Position numbers and translations under genes: made by a program. Below the pieces are notes generated by a model, which was not told the DNA's origin, searched no databases, and worked only from the letters and a program-made list of their open reading frames with translations. 64,000 bases of DNA from Pararhizobium sp. (lineage in GTDB: Bacteria; Pseudomonadota; Alphaproteobacteria; Rhizobiales; Rhizobiaceae), in contig JAURWE010000103.1 in assembly GCA_030655075.1 (NCBI GenBank), positions 6,612 to 70,611 of the forward strand. Reading direction: 5' to 3'. Position 1 is the stretch's first letter; the number at the start of each line of letters is the position of its first letter. This document shows, one piece after another, positions 1-9,582 of the stretch.

Positions 1-192
1 ATGAAACTCAGCCAGACCGGGGACCGGACCCTGGCAGGGCAAGTCTTTGCCCGCCTCGACGAAGCCGGCCGGCTGGAACACCGGATCAAGGGCAAGCTGC
101 GCGAGATCTTCGACCTCTGGTGCGAGAGATTTGAGTCCAAGGATTTCGCGCTTCGGGACATTGCCGCTCCTCGTCTGAAAAGGGCCGTTTGA
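1..192 (+). CDS. C-terminal end of a gene entering from the left, probably siderophore biosynthesis
   Basis: An open frame runs from the window edge to the TGA at 190-192, giving 63 residues of a charged, helical tail. The ATG at base 1 is most likely an internal Met and not a true start, since no upstream sequence is visible and no complete family is recognisable. The stop overlaps the ATG of the next gene by one base (TGATG), which indicates translational coupling in one operon. Because the next gene matches AsbF of petrobactin synthesis, this may be the end of an AsbE-like or other siderophore assembly protein. That identification is inference from position only; I do not recognise the fragment itself. 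Confidence 0.55.
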   Translation: MKLSQTGDRTLAGQVFARLDEAGRLEHRIKGKLREIFDLWCERFESKDFALRDIAAPRLKRAV

Positions 193-1037
193 TGAAGGTC
201 TCCCTCTGCACCATCACCTTCCGCCATCACCTGATCTCGCTTGCCGAGATTGCCGGCTGGGCACAGGCCAATGATTTCCAGGGCATCGAGCTCTGGGCCG
301 CCCATGGCCGCAATCTGACAAGCCAGACCGATCGCGACGCCGAGTGGCTCGCCGGGTACGGTCTCTCGGTGCCCATGATCAGCGACTACCTGCCGCTTGA
401 GGCCGATCGCGAAACGCTTCGGCGCAAGACCATCGAGCTTTGCCGTATGGCGCGCCGCTGGAACGCTAGCAAGATCCGCACCTTTGCTGGGAACCGCCCG
501 AGCAGCGCCTTTTCGCGGGAAGACCGCCGGGTCATGGCCGCCCGGCTGCGCGAAATCTGCGCCATCACCGCCGGCTACGGCATCCATCTTCTGGTCGAAA
601 CCCACCCCAACACGCTGGCCGAAACGGCGGCCTCGACCCTGGAACTGATCGGCGCCGTCAATCATCCCTTCTTCGCCATCAATTTCGATACACTGCATGT
701 CTGGGAAGGCGGCGACGATCCGGTTGCCGTGCACCGGCAGATGAGGCCGCATATCCGCCATTACCACCTGAAGAACATCCGCGCCCGCGCCGATTTGGCG
801 GTTTTCGCGCCGGCCAATGTCTATGCCGCCGCCGGGAGCCGCGAGGGCATGACGCCGCTTTTCCAGGGCGCATTCGATTATATGCACTTTCTCACCGAGA
901 TTTCCGATGATCCGGTCACCGAGGTTTCGCTCGAATGGTTCGGCCATGATTGCATGGAGGTGCTGACCCGCGACCGCCGGCAGATCCGCCAGTTCGTCGA
1001 GGGCCGTGTGCCGTCCCGCCGCGCCGTCGGACTTTGA
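192..1037 (+). CDS. asbF: 3-dehydroshikimate dehydratase, AsbF type (petrobactin siderophore pathway)
   Basis: The 281-residue TIM-barrel protein of the AP-endonuclease-2/xylose isomerase fold is predicted to convert 3-dehydroshikimate to 3,4-dihydroxybenzoate, the catechol of petrobactin. The match to Bacillus AsbF, from memory, covers the whole length: an N-terminal SLCTITFRH, the GIELW, MISDYL and KIRTFAG blocks, the metal-site segments VETHPNTL, NFDTLHVWE and HYHLKN, then NVYAAAGSREGM and SLEWFGHD near the C terminus. The ATG at 192 overlaps the preceding stop; a TTG just upstream at 189 is a poorer choice. It ends an operon and is followed by a terminator. The rest of the siderophore cluster would lie left of the window. 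Quinate or protocatechuate catabolism is an alternative role for dehydroshikimate dehydratases, but the closeness to AsbF argues against it. Confidence 0.85.
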   Translation: MKVSLCTITFRHHLISLAEIAGWAQANDFQGIELWAAHGRNLTSQTDRDAEWLAGYGLSVPMISDYLPLEADRETLRRKTIELCRMARRWNASKIRTFAGNRPSSAFSREDRRVMAARLREICAITAGYGIHLLVETHPNTLAETAASTLELIGAVNHPFFAINFDTLHVWEGGDDPVAVHRQMRPHIRHYHLKNIRARADLAVFAPANVYAAAGSREGMTPLFQGAFDYMHFLTEISDDPVTEVSLEWFGHDCMEVLTRDRRQIRQFVEGRVPSRRAVGL

Positions 1038-1057
1038 CAGACAAGCGGCTGTCCCCA

Positions 1058-1083
1058 GCAAGCGTGCGCGGCGCTTGCCTTTT
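1058..1083 (+). terminator. Rho-independent terminator after asbF
   Basis: A 7-bp perfect stem (GCAAGCG at 1058-1064 with CGCTTGC at 1072-1078) and a 7-nt loop are followed by CTTTT. It starts 20 bases after the asbF stop and closes the upstream operon. Confidence 0.6.
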
Positions 1084-1289
1084 GTCGCGCCCGCCTTGCT
1101 TTCGCCTTTAGTTCTTCACATTCCTCTCGTCTAAGCGATGAGGCCAAGCCGTTCTTTGGGAGACGATGTGCGCTCAAAGTCGTTTTGCCTGTGTCCGGTG
1201 CCTGCCTTAATTTGACTTGGCGGCATGAAACGGGCACACCTTCGCCAACGATAAATAAAATAAATATTCCGGGGATGGTCTGAACTGGC

Positions 1290-3239
1290 ATGACGGCGGA
1301 CAAGAATACGATCCGGTCGCTCGGCAACGAGCCGCCAATTCTCGCTGAAGGCCGCCGCACGCCGGACCGCCGCGAGATATCGTTGCGCTGGCTTTCGGGC
1401 ACGTTTCTCACCGGCATCACCTCCTCGATCCTGATGGGCGTCGCCCTGTTTGCCGCCCTTGATGGCCGCCAGCAGCTGGCGATCCCGGCCGAGGCCTATG
1501 CCGCCGTCAATCCGGACAAGGCTGTCCAGGCTGTCGCCGTCAAGCGCGGCGACCGTATCCTGTCGCCCAACATCGTCGCCAAACCCTCCGACCGCACGAT
1601 CATGGAAGTCTCGACCATGATTCACGACGGCGAGAAGGAAGTGGTCCGCCGCCAGCCCTTCGCCCATGTGAAGATGTCGCTAGCCGCCAACCACACCACC
1701 ACCGACGACTATCCGAACTTCGATCCGCTGACGATCTTCTCCTCCGACGAGAAACAGGCCGAAGCGCAGCCGGTGCGCACGGGGACGATCTACGGATCCG
1801 ACGTCGAATCCGAAGTCGCTCTCAAAACCGTCGATTTTCCGCTGAAGGGCGCCCCGCTGAAATTCAGTGCCTCGATGACGCTGGACGAGGTCGAGGAAAA
1901 CGTCCGCACCAATGGCTCGGTGCTGATCGACGGCAACACGCAGCTCGCCTCTCTCTATTACGTCGATCCCCAGCGCTTCGCCTCGGACAGCTCCGATCTC
2001 GACCTGATCCAGGGCCTCAGCGCTCGGGTCGTCGAGGAGAACATGACGGTCTCCTCCTACGAGAACATCACCCCGCAAAGCCAGGAATATGCCGACGACG
2101 TCATTCCCGTCCGGCGCACCATGCCGATCGAAGCGATCATGGTCAGCGCCGGTTATGCCAAGTCACAGGCAACGGATGTCAGCGACTATCTCGCCCGCCT
2201 GCTCAACGCCAAGGAGCTGAACGAAGGCGACGTGCTCCGCATCGGTATCATCCAGAAGGGCGAGGAAGCAAAAATCGTCCGGGCTTCCGTCTACACCAGG
2301 GGCAGCCATGTGCTGACCATGGCGGTCGACGACAAGGGCCGCTTCGTCAAGGGCTCCGAACCGACCGAGCTTGCCGCCGTCAATTCCGCCTTCGACGACA
2401 CCGGTACGCCGGTCGTCTCCGGCGGCCGCGATCTGCCGCGCGTCTATGACGGCATCTACCGCGCCGCCCTGTCCTATGGCATGGGCGCCGACATGACCGG
2501 CAAGATCATCAAGCTTCTGGCCAGCAATGTCGATTTCCAGGCCCAGTTGAAGCCGACCGATTCGCTCGAGGCCTTCTTCTCGGTCACCGACAAGGCCGGC
2601 AACGCCACCGAAGATTCCGAGCTTCTCTATGTCCACGCCCGCTTCGGCGAGGCCGATACGCGGTTCTACCGCTTCCAGAACCCGGACGACGATACGGTCG
2701 ATTATTATGACCAGGAGGGCAAGAGCATCCGCCAGTTCCTCCTGCGCAATCCTGTGCCCAATGGCCGCTTCCGCTCCGGCTTCGGCATGCGCCGCCATCC
2801 GATCCTCGGCTTCTCGCGCATGCACACCGGCGTCGACTGGGCGGCACCGCGCGGCACGCCGATCATCGCGGCCGGCAATGGCACCGTCGAAAAGGCCGGC
2901 TGGGATTCCGGGGGTTACGGCCGCCAGACGCTGATCCGCCACGCCAATGGCTATGTCTCGTCCTACAACCACCAGAACGCCATCGCCAAGGGCGTCGTGC
3001 CCGGCGCCAAGGTCGTCCAGGGCCAGGTGATCGGCTGGGTTGGCACGACAGGCCTGTCGACCGGACCGCACCTGCACTATGAAATGATCGTCAACGGCAA
3101 CAAGGTCGATCCCCTGCGCATCCGCCTGCCCGGCGGCAAATCGCTCGAAGGCGACCAGCTTGCCCGCTTCGAAAGCGAACGCAAACGCATCGACACCCTT
3201 CTCGGCCACGACAAAGCAGAGCAGCTGGCGAGCAAGTAG
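1290..3239 (+). CDS. M23 family zinc metallopeptidase, membrane anchored
   Basis: This 649-residue protein is predicted to be an envelope peptidoglycan endopeptidase of the MepM/ShyA type. A single hydrophobic segment near residues 37-55, after a basic cytoplasmic tail, would anchor it in the inner membrane. The middle part is an extended region with the G5/LysM-like organisation seen in such enzymes. The C-terminal peptidase M23 domain carries the zinc-site signatures HTGVDWAAPRGTPI and the closing HLHYE motif, so it looks catalytically complete. The ATG at 1290 follows a GGGGATGG stretch that can act as ribosome binding site. It is a single-gene unit, bounded upstream by the asbF terminator and downstream by a small palindrome before the convergent clpB. 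The exact substrate bond is not shown by the sequence. Confidence 0.88.
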   Translation: MTADKNTIRSLGNEPPILAEGRRTPDRREISLRWLSGTFLTGITSSILMGVALFAALDGRQQLAIPAEAYAAVNPDKAVQAVAVKRGDRILSPNIVAKPSDRTIMEVSTMIHDGEKEVVRRQPFAHVKMSLAANHTTTDDYPNFDPLTIFSSDEKQAEAQPVRTGTIYGSDVESEVALKTVDFPLKGAPLKFSASMTLDEVEENVRTNGSVLIDGNTQLASLYYVDPQRFASDSSDLDLIQGLSARVVEENMTVSSYENITPQSQEYADDVIPVRRTMPIEAIMVSAGYAKSQATDVSDYLARLLNAKELNEGDVLRIGIIQKGEEAKIVRASVYTRGSHVLTMAVDDKGRFVKGSEPTELAAVNSAFDDTGTPVVSGGRDLPRVYDGIYRAALSYGMGADMTGKIIKLLASNVDFQAQLKPTDSLEAFFSVTDKAGNATEDSELLYVHARFGEADTRFYRFQNPDDDTVDYYDQEGKSIRQFLLRNPVPNGRFRSGFGMRRHPILGFSRMHTGVDWAAPRGTPIIAAGNGTVEKAGWDSGGYGRQTLIRHANGYVSSYNHQNAIAKGVVPGAKVVQGQVIGWVGTTGLSTGPHLHYEMIVNGNKVDPLRIRLPGGKSLEGDQLARFESERKRIDTLLGHDKAEQLASK

Positions 3240-3271
3240 CAGGTCGATCCTCGCGAGATTTTGGCGGCTTA

Positions 3272-3297
3272 ACCCCCTCTGTCACTTCATGACAGAG
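3272..3297. repeat. Remnant of a RIME-like palindromic element, possible terminator
   Basis: CTCTGTC (3277-3283) pairs with GACAGAG (3291-3297). The 15 bases at 3272-3286 are identical to 9397-9411, the outer end of the larger inverted repeat described there. It lies just after the M23 gene and could serve as its 3' hairpin. Confidence 0.5.
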
Positions 3298-3336
3298 AAG
3301 ATAAACTCTCTCCGACTGCATAAGCCGAGAATAATG

Positions 3337-3370
3337 CAAAAAACCCCGCAGCCTTTCAGCTCCGGGGTTT
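3337..3370 (-). terminator. Rho-independent terminator of clpB
   Basis: AAACCCCG at 3341-3348 pairs with CGGGGTTT at 3363-3370. On the minus strand the stem is followed by a run of T residues. It lies 8 bases beyond the clpB stop. Confidence 0.85.
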
Positions 3371-3377
3371 CGCACGA

Positions 3378-5981
<2,604 letters not shown>

Positions 5982-6154
5982 ACTCTACCTCCATGGATCG
6001 CCCGGCCCTTCAGGCACCGGTCGATGGTTCAGGATCGGGTTCCCTCACGAGGCAAACCCGTCAATGCCGGACACATAACCACTGTTGCGGCTATCGCGTT
6101 CGTTCCCCGTTGATATGGTATGACGAAATCGTGAATTAAAGTACGGCACAGACG

Positions 6155-6181
6155 AAAAACCCGGCCGCGAGGCCGGGTTTT
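6155..6181 (-). terminator. Rho-independent terminator of the DUF4167 gene
   Basis: AAAACCCGGCC (6156-6166) and GGCCGGGTTTT (6171-6181) form a perfect 11-bp stem with a GCGA loop. Read on the minus strand it ends in five T residues, 20 bases after the DUF4167 stop. Confidence 0.9.
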
Positions 6182-6200
6182 GAATGGATCGACGTCAAAC

Positions 6201-7025
6201 TTATTCGGACGCGGCATCCGCAAGTGCAGGTGCGTCTCCGGCCGGTTCACCACCGGCCTCGGCAGCATCGTCACCGCCGTCAGCTTCGCCACGGCGCGGC
6301 TGGCGGCGCGGGCGCGGTGCACCACGACGGCGCGGTGCCCGTGCGGGACCTTCACCGGCGGCTTCCTCTTCCAGTGCCACTTCGGCCGGAATGCCGTCGA
6401 TCACAGGCTGCGGGCCCGAATGGTCGGCAACAGCCTGTTCGACTGGAGCGGGGCGCTCTGCGCGCTCGGCACGTTCCGGGCGCTCTGCCCGTTCCGAACG
6501 CGGCTGGCGGTCCGGATTGCGCGGCTGCCGCTCGGATGGCTGCTGGCGCTGTTCGGCAACCGGTGCCTGGCGCTCCTGCGGAGCCTGCCGGTCGTCGTTG
6601 CCGTTCTGGTCCGCATCATCCTGGTCGCGGTCGTCGCGATCATTGCTGTAATCGCCCCGGTCGTTGCGCTCGTCGCGGTCATCCCGGTCGTCGCGCTGGA
6701 AACGTTCCTGCATCTGCGTCTGAGCCGCCGCGATGATGCGGTTGTAGTGCTCGGCGTGCTGGAGGTAGTTTTCAGCCACCACCCGGTCGCCGGAGCTTTG
6801 CGCATCACGGGCCAGGTTCGAATATTTTTCAGCAATATGCTGCGCGGTGCCGCGGATCTTCACATCCGGACCGGAGCTGTCATAGGTCCGGGTCAGAGGG
6901 TTGGAACCCTTGCGGTTGTGATTGTTGTTGTTTCCATTGCTGGCATTGTTGTTGTTATTATTGTTGTTACTGCCATTGTTGTTATTACGCCCGCGGCCGC
7001 GCTTGTTCTGCTGTCCTGGCCTCAT
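6201..7025 (-). CDS. DUF4167 domain protein with low-complexity Asn and Asp/Arg regions
   Basis: A 274-residue protein typical of Rhizobiales, of unknown function. The N terminus is basic and glycine-rich (RPGQQNKRGRGR) and runs into an asparagine tract (residues 14-37). The conserved DUF4167 core follows at about 45-115 (NPLTRTYDSSGPDVKIRGTA, then HIAEKY and a helical segment). A long disordered Asp/Arg-rich and then Pro/Arg/Glu-rich tail completes it. Such composition is compatible with RNA binding or condensate formation, but that is inference. I chose ATG 7025 over an in-frame GTG at 7037 because GGGTGAG lies seven bases before it. It is a monocistronic gene between prmC and clpB with its own terminator. 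Confidence 0.88.
   Translation of the reverse strand: MRPGQQNKRGRGRNNNNGSNNNNNNNNASNGNNNNHNRKGSNPLTRTYDSSGPDVKIRGTAQHIAEKYSNLARDAQSSGDRVVAENYLQHAEHYNRIIAAAQTQMQERFQRDDRDDRDERNDRGDYSNDRDDRDQDDADQNGNDDRQAPQERQAPVAEQRQQPSERQPRNPDRQPRSERAERPERAERAERPAPVEQAVADHSGPQPVIDGIPAEVALEEEAAGEGPARAPRRRGAPRPRRQPRRGEADGGDDAAEAGGEPAGDAPALADAASE
6915..6986 (-). repeat. AAC/AAT codon repeat encoding a poly-asparagine tract
   Basis: Within the DUF4167 gene about 24 codons are almost all AAC or AAT, seen on the plus strand as repeated GTT/ATT triplets. They encode N4-GS-N8-AS-N-G-N4-H-N. The tract is a simple-sequence repeat that could expand or contract in frame. Confidence 0.85.
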
Positions 7026-7370
7026 TGTATAACTCACCCAAATTCTGATTGATGATCATGTGGCGACATGGCCTGACCGGAAACTCCCGAATCAAACATC
7101 CGCATTCAGCGAAGGCCGTTCTTGGACGGACCCGCCGCTGGCTAACGTCAAAATTTTAAACAGGCACCCGCACTTGGCGCCGTTCAACCCTAGCAACTCT
7201 ATTTTTTGAGAGTGACCCCGTGGCAAGATCAGGCTGAGACGAATCTCTTTTCATGACCTTCTGCCGAGTGCGTACCCGCAAACTATCGTGCTTCTGAAGG
7301 AATTCCAAGCCCTTTCTTTGAGCTTATAAAAGAACTTTTGCAAATGCAGCATGAAAATACACATCTGCAC
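7026..7370. other. Intergenic region, no feature recognised
   Basis: These 345 bases lie upstream of the DUF4167 gene and downstream of prmC. They are more AT-rich than the flanks, for example around 7150-7160 and 7320-7365. They must hold the DUF4167 promoter, but I could not pick a convincing -35/-10 pair, a terminator for prmC or a small gene. Confidence 0.5.
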
Positions 7371-8225
7371 TTAGCAAAACACCAGAACCCGGTCCCGCCC
7401 GCCAAGATCGGCCGCTTCCCCGGCAAGCGTCAAGCTCGCCGCTTCGAACAGGTCGGTCACATGCAGCTTCTGATCATAGCCGATCTCCAGCCCGATCACG
7501 CCCCTTGGCGCCAGAACCTTGGCAACGCCGCTGGCGATGATCCGGTAGGCATCAAGACCATCAGCACCGCCATCGAGCGCCAGTCGCGGATCGTAGTCCC
7601 GCACCTCCGGATCAAGACCATCGACCACAACGGAGGCAATATAGGGAGGATTGGAAACGACAATGTCGAACTGCCCCGTCAGGCGCTCGAACCAGTCGCT
7701 TTCAACCACCGAAAACTGGCCGTCCAGACCGTTGCGCCGCGCATTGACCACTGCCGTCGCCAGCGCTCCGGCTGACAGATCGACACCCACGCCGGTCGCC
7801 AGCGGAAACGCCGACAGCAGCGCCAGACAGATCGCCCCGGTGCCGGTGCCCAGATCCACGATCCGGCATTGCCCCGTCCGCTCGACGATGTCGGCAACGA
7901 ACGGCAGCATGGTCTCCACCAGCGTTTCCGTGTCCGGCCGCGGCTCCAGCGTCTCCGGCGAAAGCCCCAGCGTCAGGCCGAAGAACGACCGCTCTCCGAG
8001 AATGCGATGGACAGGCTCATGCGCCAGCCGTCGGCCGACCGCCGCCCGCACCCGCGCCGCCGCTTCAGGAGAAACAGCATCGCCGCCCCGGCTCAGAAAC
8101 TGCGTCAGCGAAAGACCGAGAAGACCCGACACGAGGATGCGCGCCTCCTGCGCCGGATCGTCGAGATCGGCCGCCTGAAATTGGCGCCGAACCTCCGCCA
8201 GCAGACTATCGGCCGTATCCCCCAT
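7371..8225 (-). CDS. prmC: Peptide chain release factor N(5)-glutamine methyltransferase PrmC
   Basis: The 284-residue SAM-dependent enzyme methylates the glutamine of the GGQ motif in release factors RF1 and RF2. It has the helical N-terminal domain (1-80), the class I methyltransferase motif GTGTG at 126-130, and the signature catalytic NPPY at 192-195, which binds the glutamine amide. The start ATG at 8225 lies two bases after the prfA stop, so the enzyme is co-transcribed with its own substrate, the usual arrangement. Length is typical. Confidence 0.96.
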   Translation of the reverse strand: MGDTADSLLAEVRRQFQAADLDDPAQEARILVSGLLGLSLTQFLSRGGDAVSPEAAARVRAAVGRRLAHEPVHRILGERSFFGLTLGLSPETLEPRPDTETLVETMLPFVADIVERTGQCRIVDLGTGTGAICLALLSAFPLATGVGVDLSAGALATAVVNARRNGLDGQFSVVESDWFERLTGQFDIVVSNPPYIASVVVDGLDPEVRDYDPRLALDGGADGLDAYRIIASGVAKVLAPRGVIGLEIGYDQKLHVTDLFEAASLTLAGEAADLGGRDRVLVFC

Positions 8226-8227
8226 GA

Positions 8228-9310
8228 TCAGTCCTGCTGCTCGCCGAGCTGGGCCAGTTGATCCGCCTGATAGTCGGCCATCAGCGCATCCACCACCTCG
8301 TCGATCTCGCCCATCATCATCCGGTCGATCTTGTAGAGCGTCAGGTTGATGCGGTGGTCGGTAACCCGCCCCTGCGGAAAATTATAGGTGCGGATGCGCT
8401 CGGACCGGTCGCCGGAGCCGACCTGGCTCTTGCGCGAGGCGGAGCGTTCGCTGTCGGCCCGCTGCCGCTCGGCATCGTAGAGCCGCGAGCGCAGGACCTG
8501 CATCGCCTTGGCACGGTTCTGGTGCTGCGATTTTTCCGAGCTGGTGACAACGATGCCGGTCGGCAGGTGCGTGATGCGCACAGCCGAATCGGTGGTGTTG
8601 ACGTGCTGGCCGCCGGCACCCGACGAGCGCATCGTATCGATGCGGATGTCCTCGGCCCGAACCTCGATATCGATCTCCTCGGCCTCCGGCAGAACCGCGA
8701 CCGTGGCCGCCGATGTATGAATGCGCCCGCTCGCCTCTGTATCGGGCACGCGCTGCACCCGGTGCACGCCGGATTCGAACTTCAGCTTGGCAAACACGCC
8801 GCGCCCGGTAATCGTCGCGATGATTTCCTTGAACCCGCCGGCATCGCCGTCGCTGGCGGAAAGTACCTCGACCTTCCAGCCCTTATCGGCGGCAAAGCGC
8901 TCATACATGCGAAACAGATCGCCGGCAAAAAGGGCAGCCTCCGAACCGCCGGTTCCGGCGCGGATTTCCAGGATGGCGCTTTTCTCGTCGGCCGCATCCT
9001 TGGGCAGAAGCAGCAGCTGCATCTCGGTTGCCAGCCGCTCCAGCTTGTCCTCGACCTCAGGCAGTTCCATCTCGGCCAGATCGCGCATGTCGCGATCCGT
9101 CGCCCTGTCCGACAAAAGCGTGCGCAGGTCCGCCACTTCCCTGACGGCGCCCTCGTACAGCCGGATCTTCGCCACGACAGGCTGCAGCTCGGAATATTCC
9201 GACGCAAGCTTCACATAGACATCTGCCGTCGGCCCCGCCGCCATGCGGGCCTCGATCTCGCCAAACCTGCGCTCCAGGTCGCGCATCTTTTCTACAGGCA
9301 GTGTCGTCAA
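8228..9310 (-). CDS. prfA: Peptide chain release factor 1 (RF1)
   Basis: The 360-residue factor terminates translation at UAA and UAG. The GGQ catalytic motif appears as GAGGQHVNTTDSAVRITHLPTG, and the stop-codon recognition region is HRVQRVPDTEASGRIHTS, with PDT where many RF1 proteins have PAT. I place the start at TTG 9310 because it gives the family's usual 360 residues (MTTLPVEKM...) and has GGAG six bases upstream. An in-frame ATG at 9352 would add 14 residues with no counterpart that I know. It is followed by prmC after two bases. Confidence 0.95.
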   Translation of the reverse strand: MTTLPVEKMRDLERRFGEIEARMAAGPTADVYVKLASEYSELQPVVAKIRLYEGAVREVADLRTLLSDRATDRDMRDLAEMELPEVEDKLERLATEMQLLLLPKDAADEKSAILEIRAGTGGSEAALFAGDLFRMYERFAADKGWKVEVLSASDGDAGGFKEIIATITGRGVFAKLKFESGVHRVQRVPDTEASGRIHTSAATVAVLPEAEEIDIEVRAEDIRIDTMRSSGAGGQHVNTTDSAVRITHLPTGIVVTSSEKSQHQNRAKAMQVLRSRLYDAERQRADSERSASRKSQVGSGDRSERIRTYNFPQGRVTDHRINLTLYKIDRMMMGEIDEVVDALMADYQADQLAQLGEQQD

Positions 9311-9396
9311 TTCATGCTCCGCCGGATCGCCTCGAACTGGGCGATCGCTCATTATAGAGTTCGCCCCGTTCGGAGCTGTCTTGTCCGGGAGAGTTT

Positions 9397-9542
9397 ACCC
9401 CCTCTGTCACTGCGTGACATCTCCCCCACAAGGGGGGAGATTGTTCTTTTCCCACGCTCTTTATACTGCTGCGATCAACACACAAAGTCTGCGACCGATC
9501 TCCCCTCTTGTGGGGGAGATGTCCCGGAGGGACAGAGGGGGG
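9397..9542. repeat. RIME-like inverted-repeat element
   Basis: Two arms of about 45 bases (9398-9442 and 9498-9542) are near-perfect reverse complements separated by about 55 bases. Each arm itself contains two small palindromes: a CTCTGTC...GAC part and an ATCTCCCC...GGGGAGAT part. This mosaic of nested palindromes resembles the Rhizobium intergenic mosaic elements (RIME). It lies between prfA and ptsP, which are both on the minus strand. Confidence 0.8.
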
Positions 9543-9582
9543 TGCGCGGCAAAAAGCCAGCGACCCATCCAAAGACCCGTCG

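Noticed and set aside
2163..3209. A 348-codon minus-strand frame over the M23 peptidase gene
   Set aside because: The plus strand encodes complete zinc-site motifs, and the antisense frame has none.
9311..9352. ATG start of prfA at 9352
   Set aside because: TTG 9310 has a well-spaced GGAG and yields the normal 360-residue RF1; the extra 14 residues look non-conserved.
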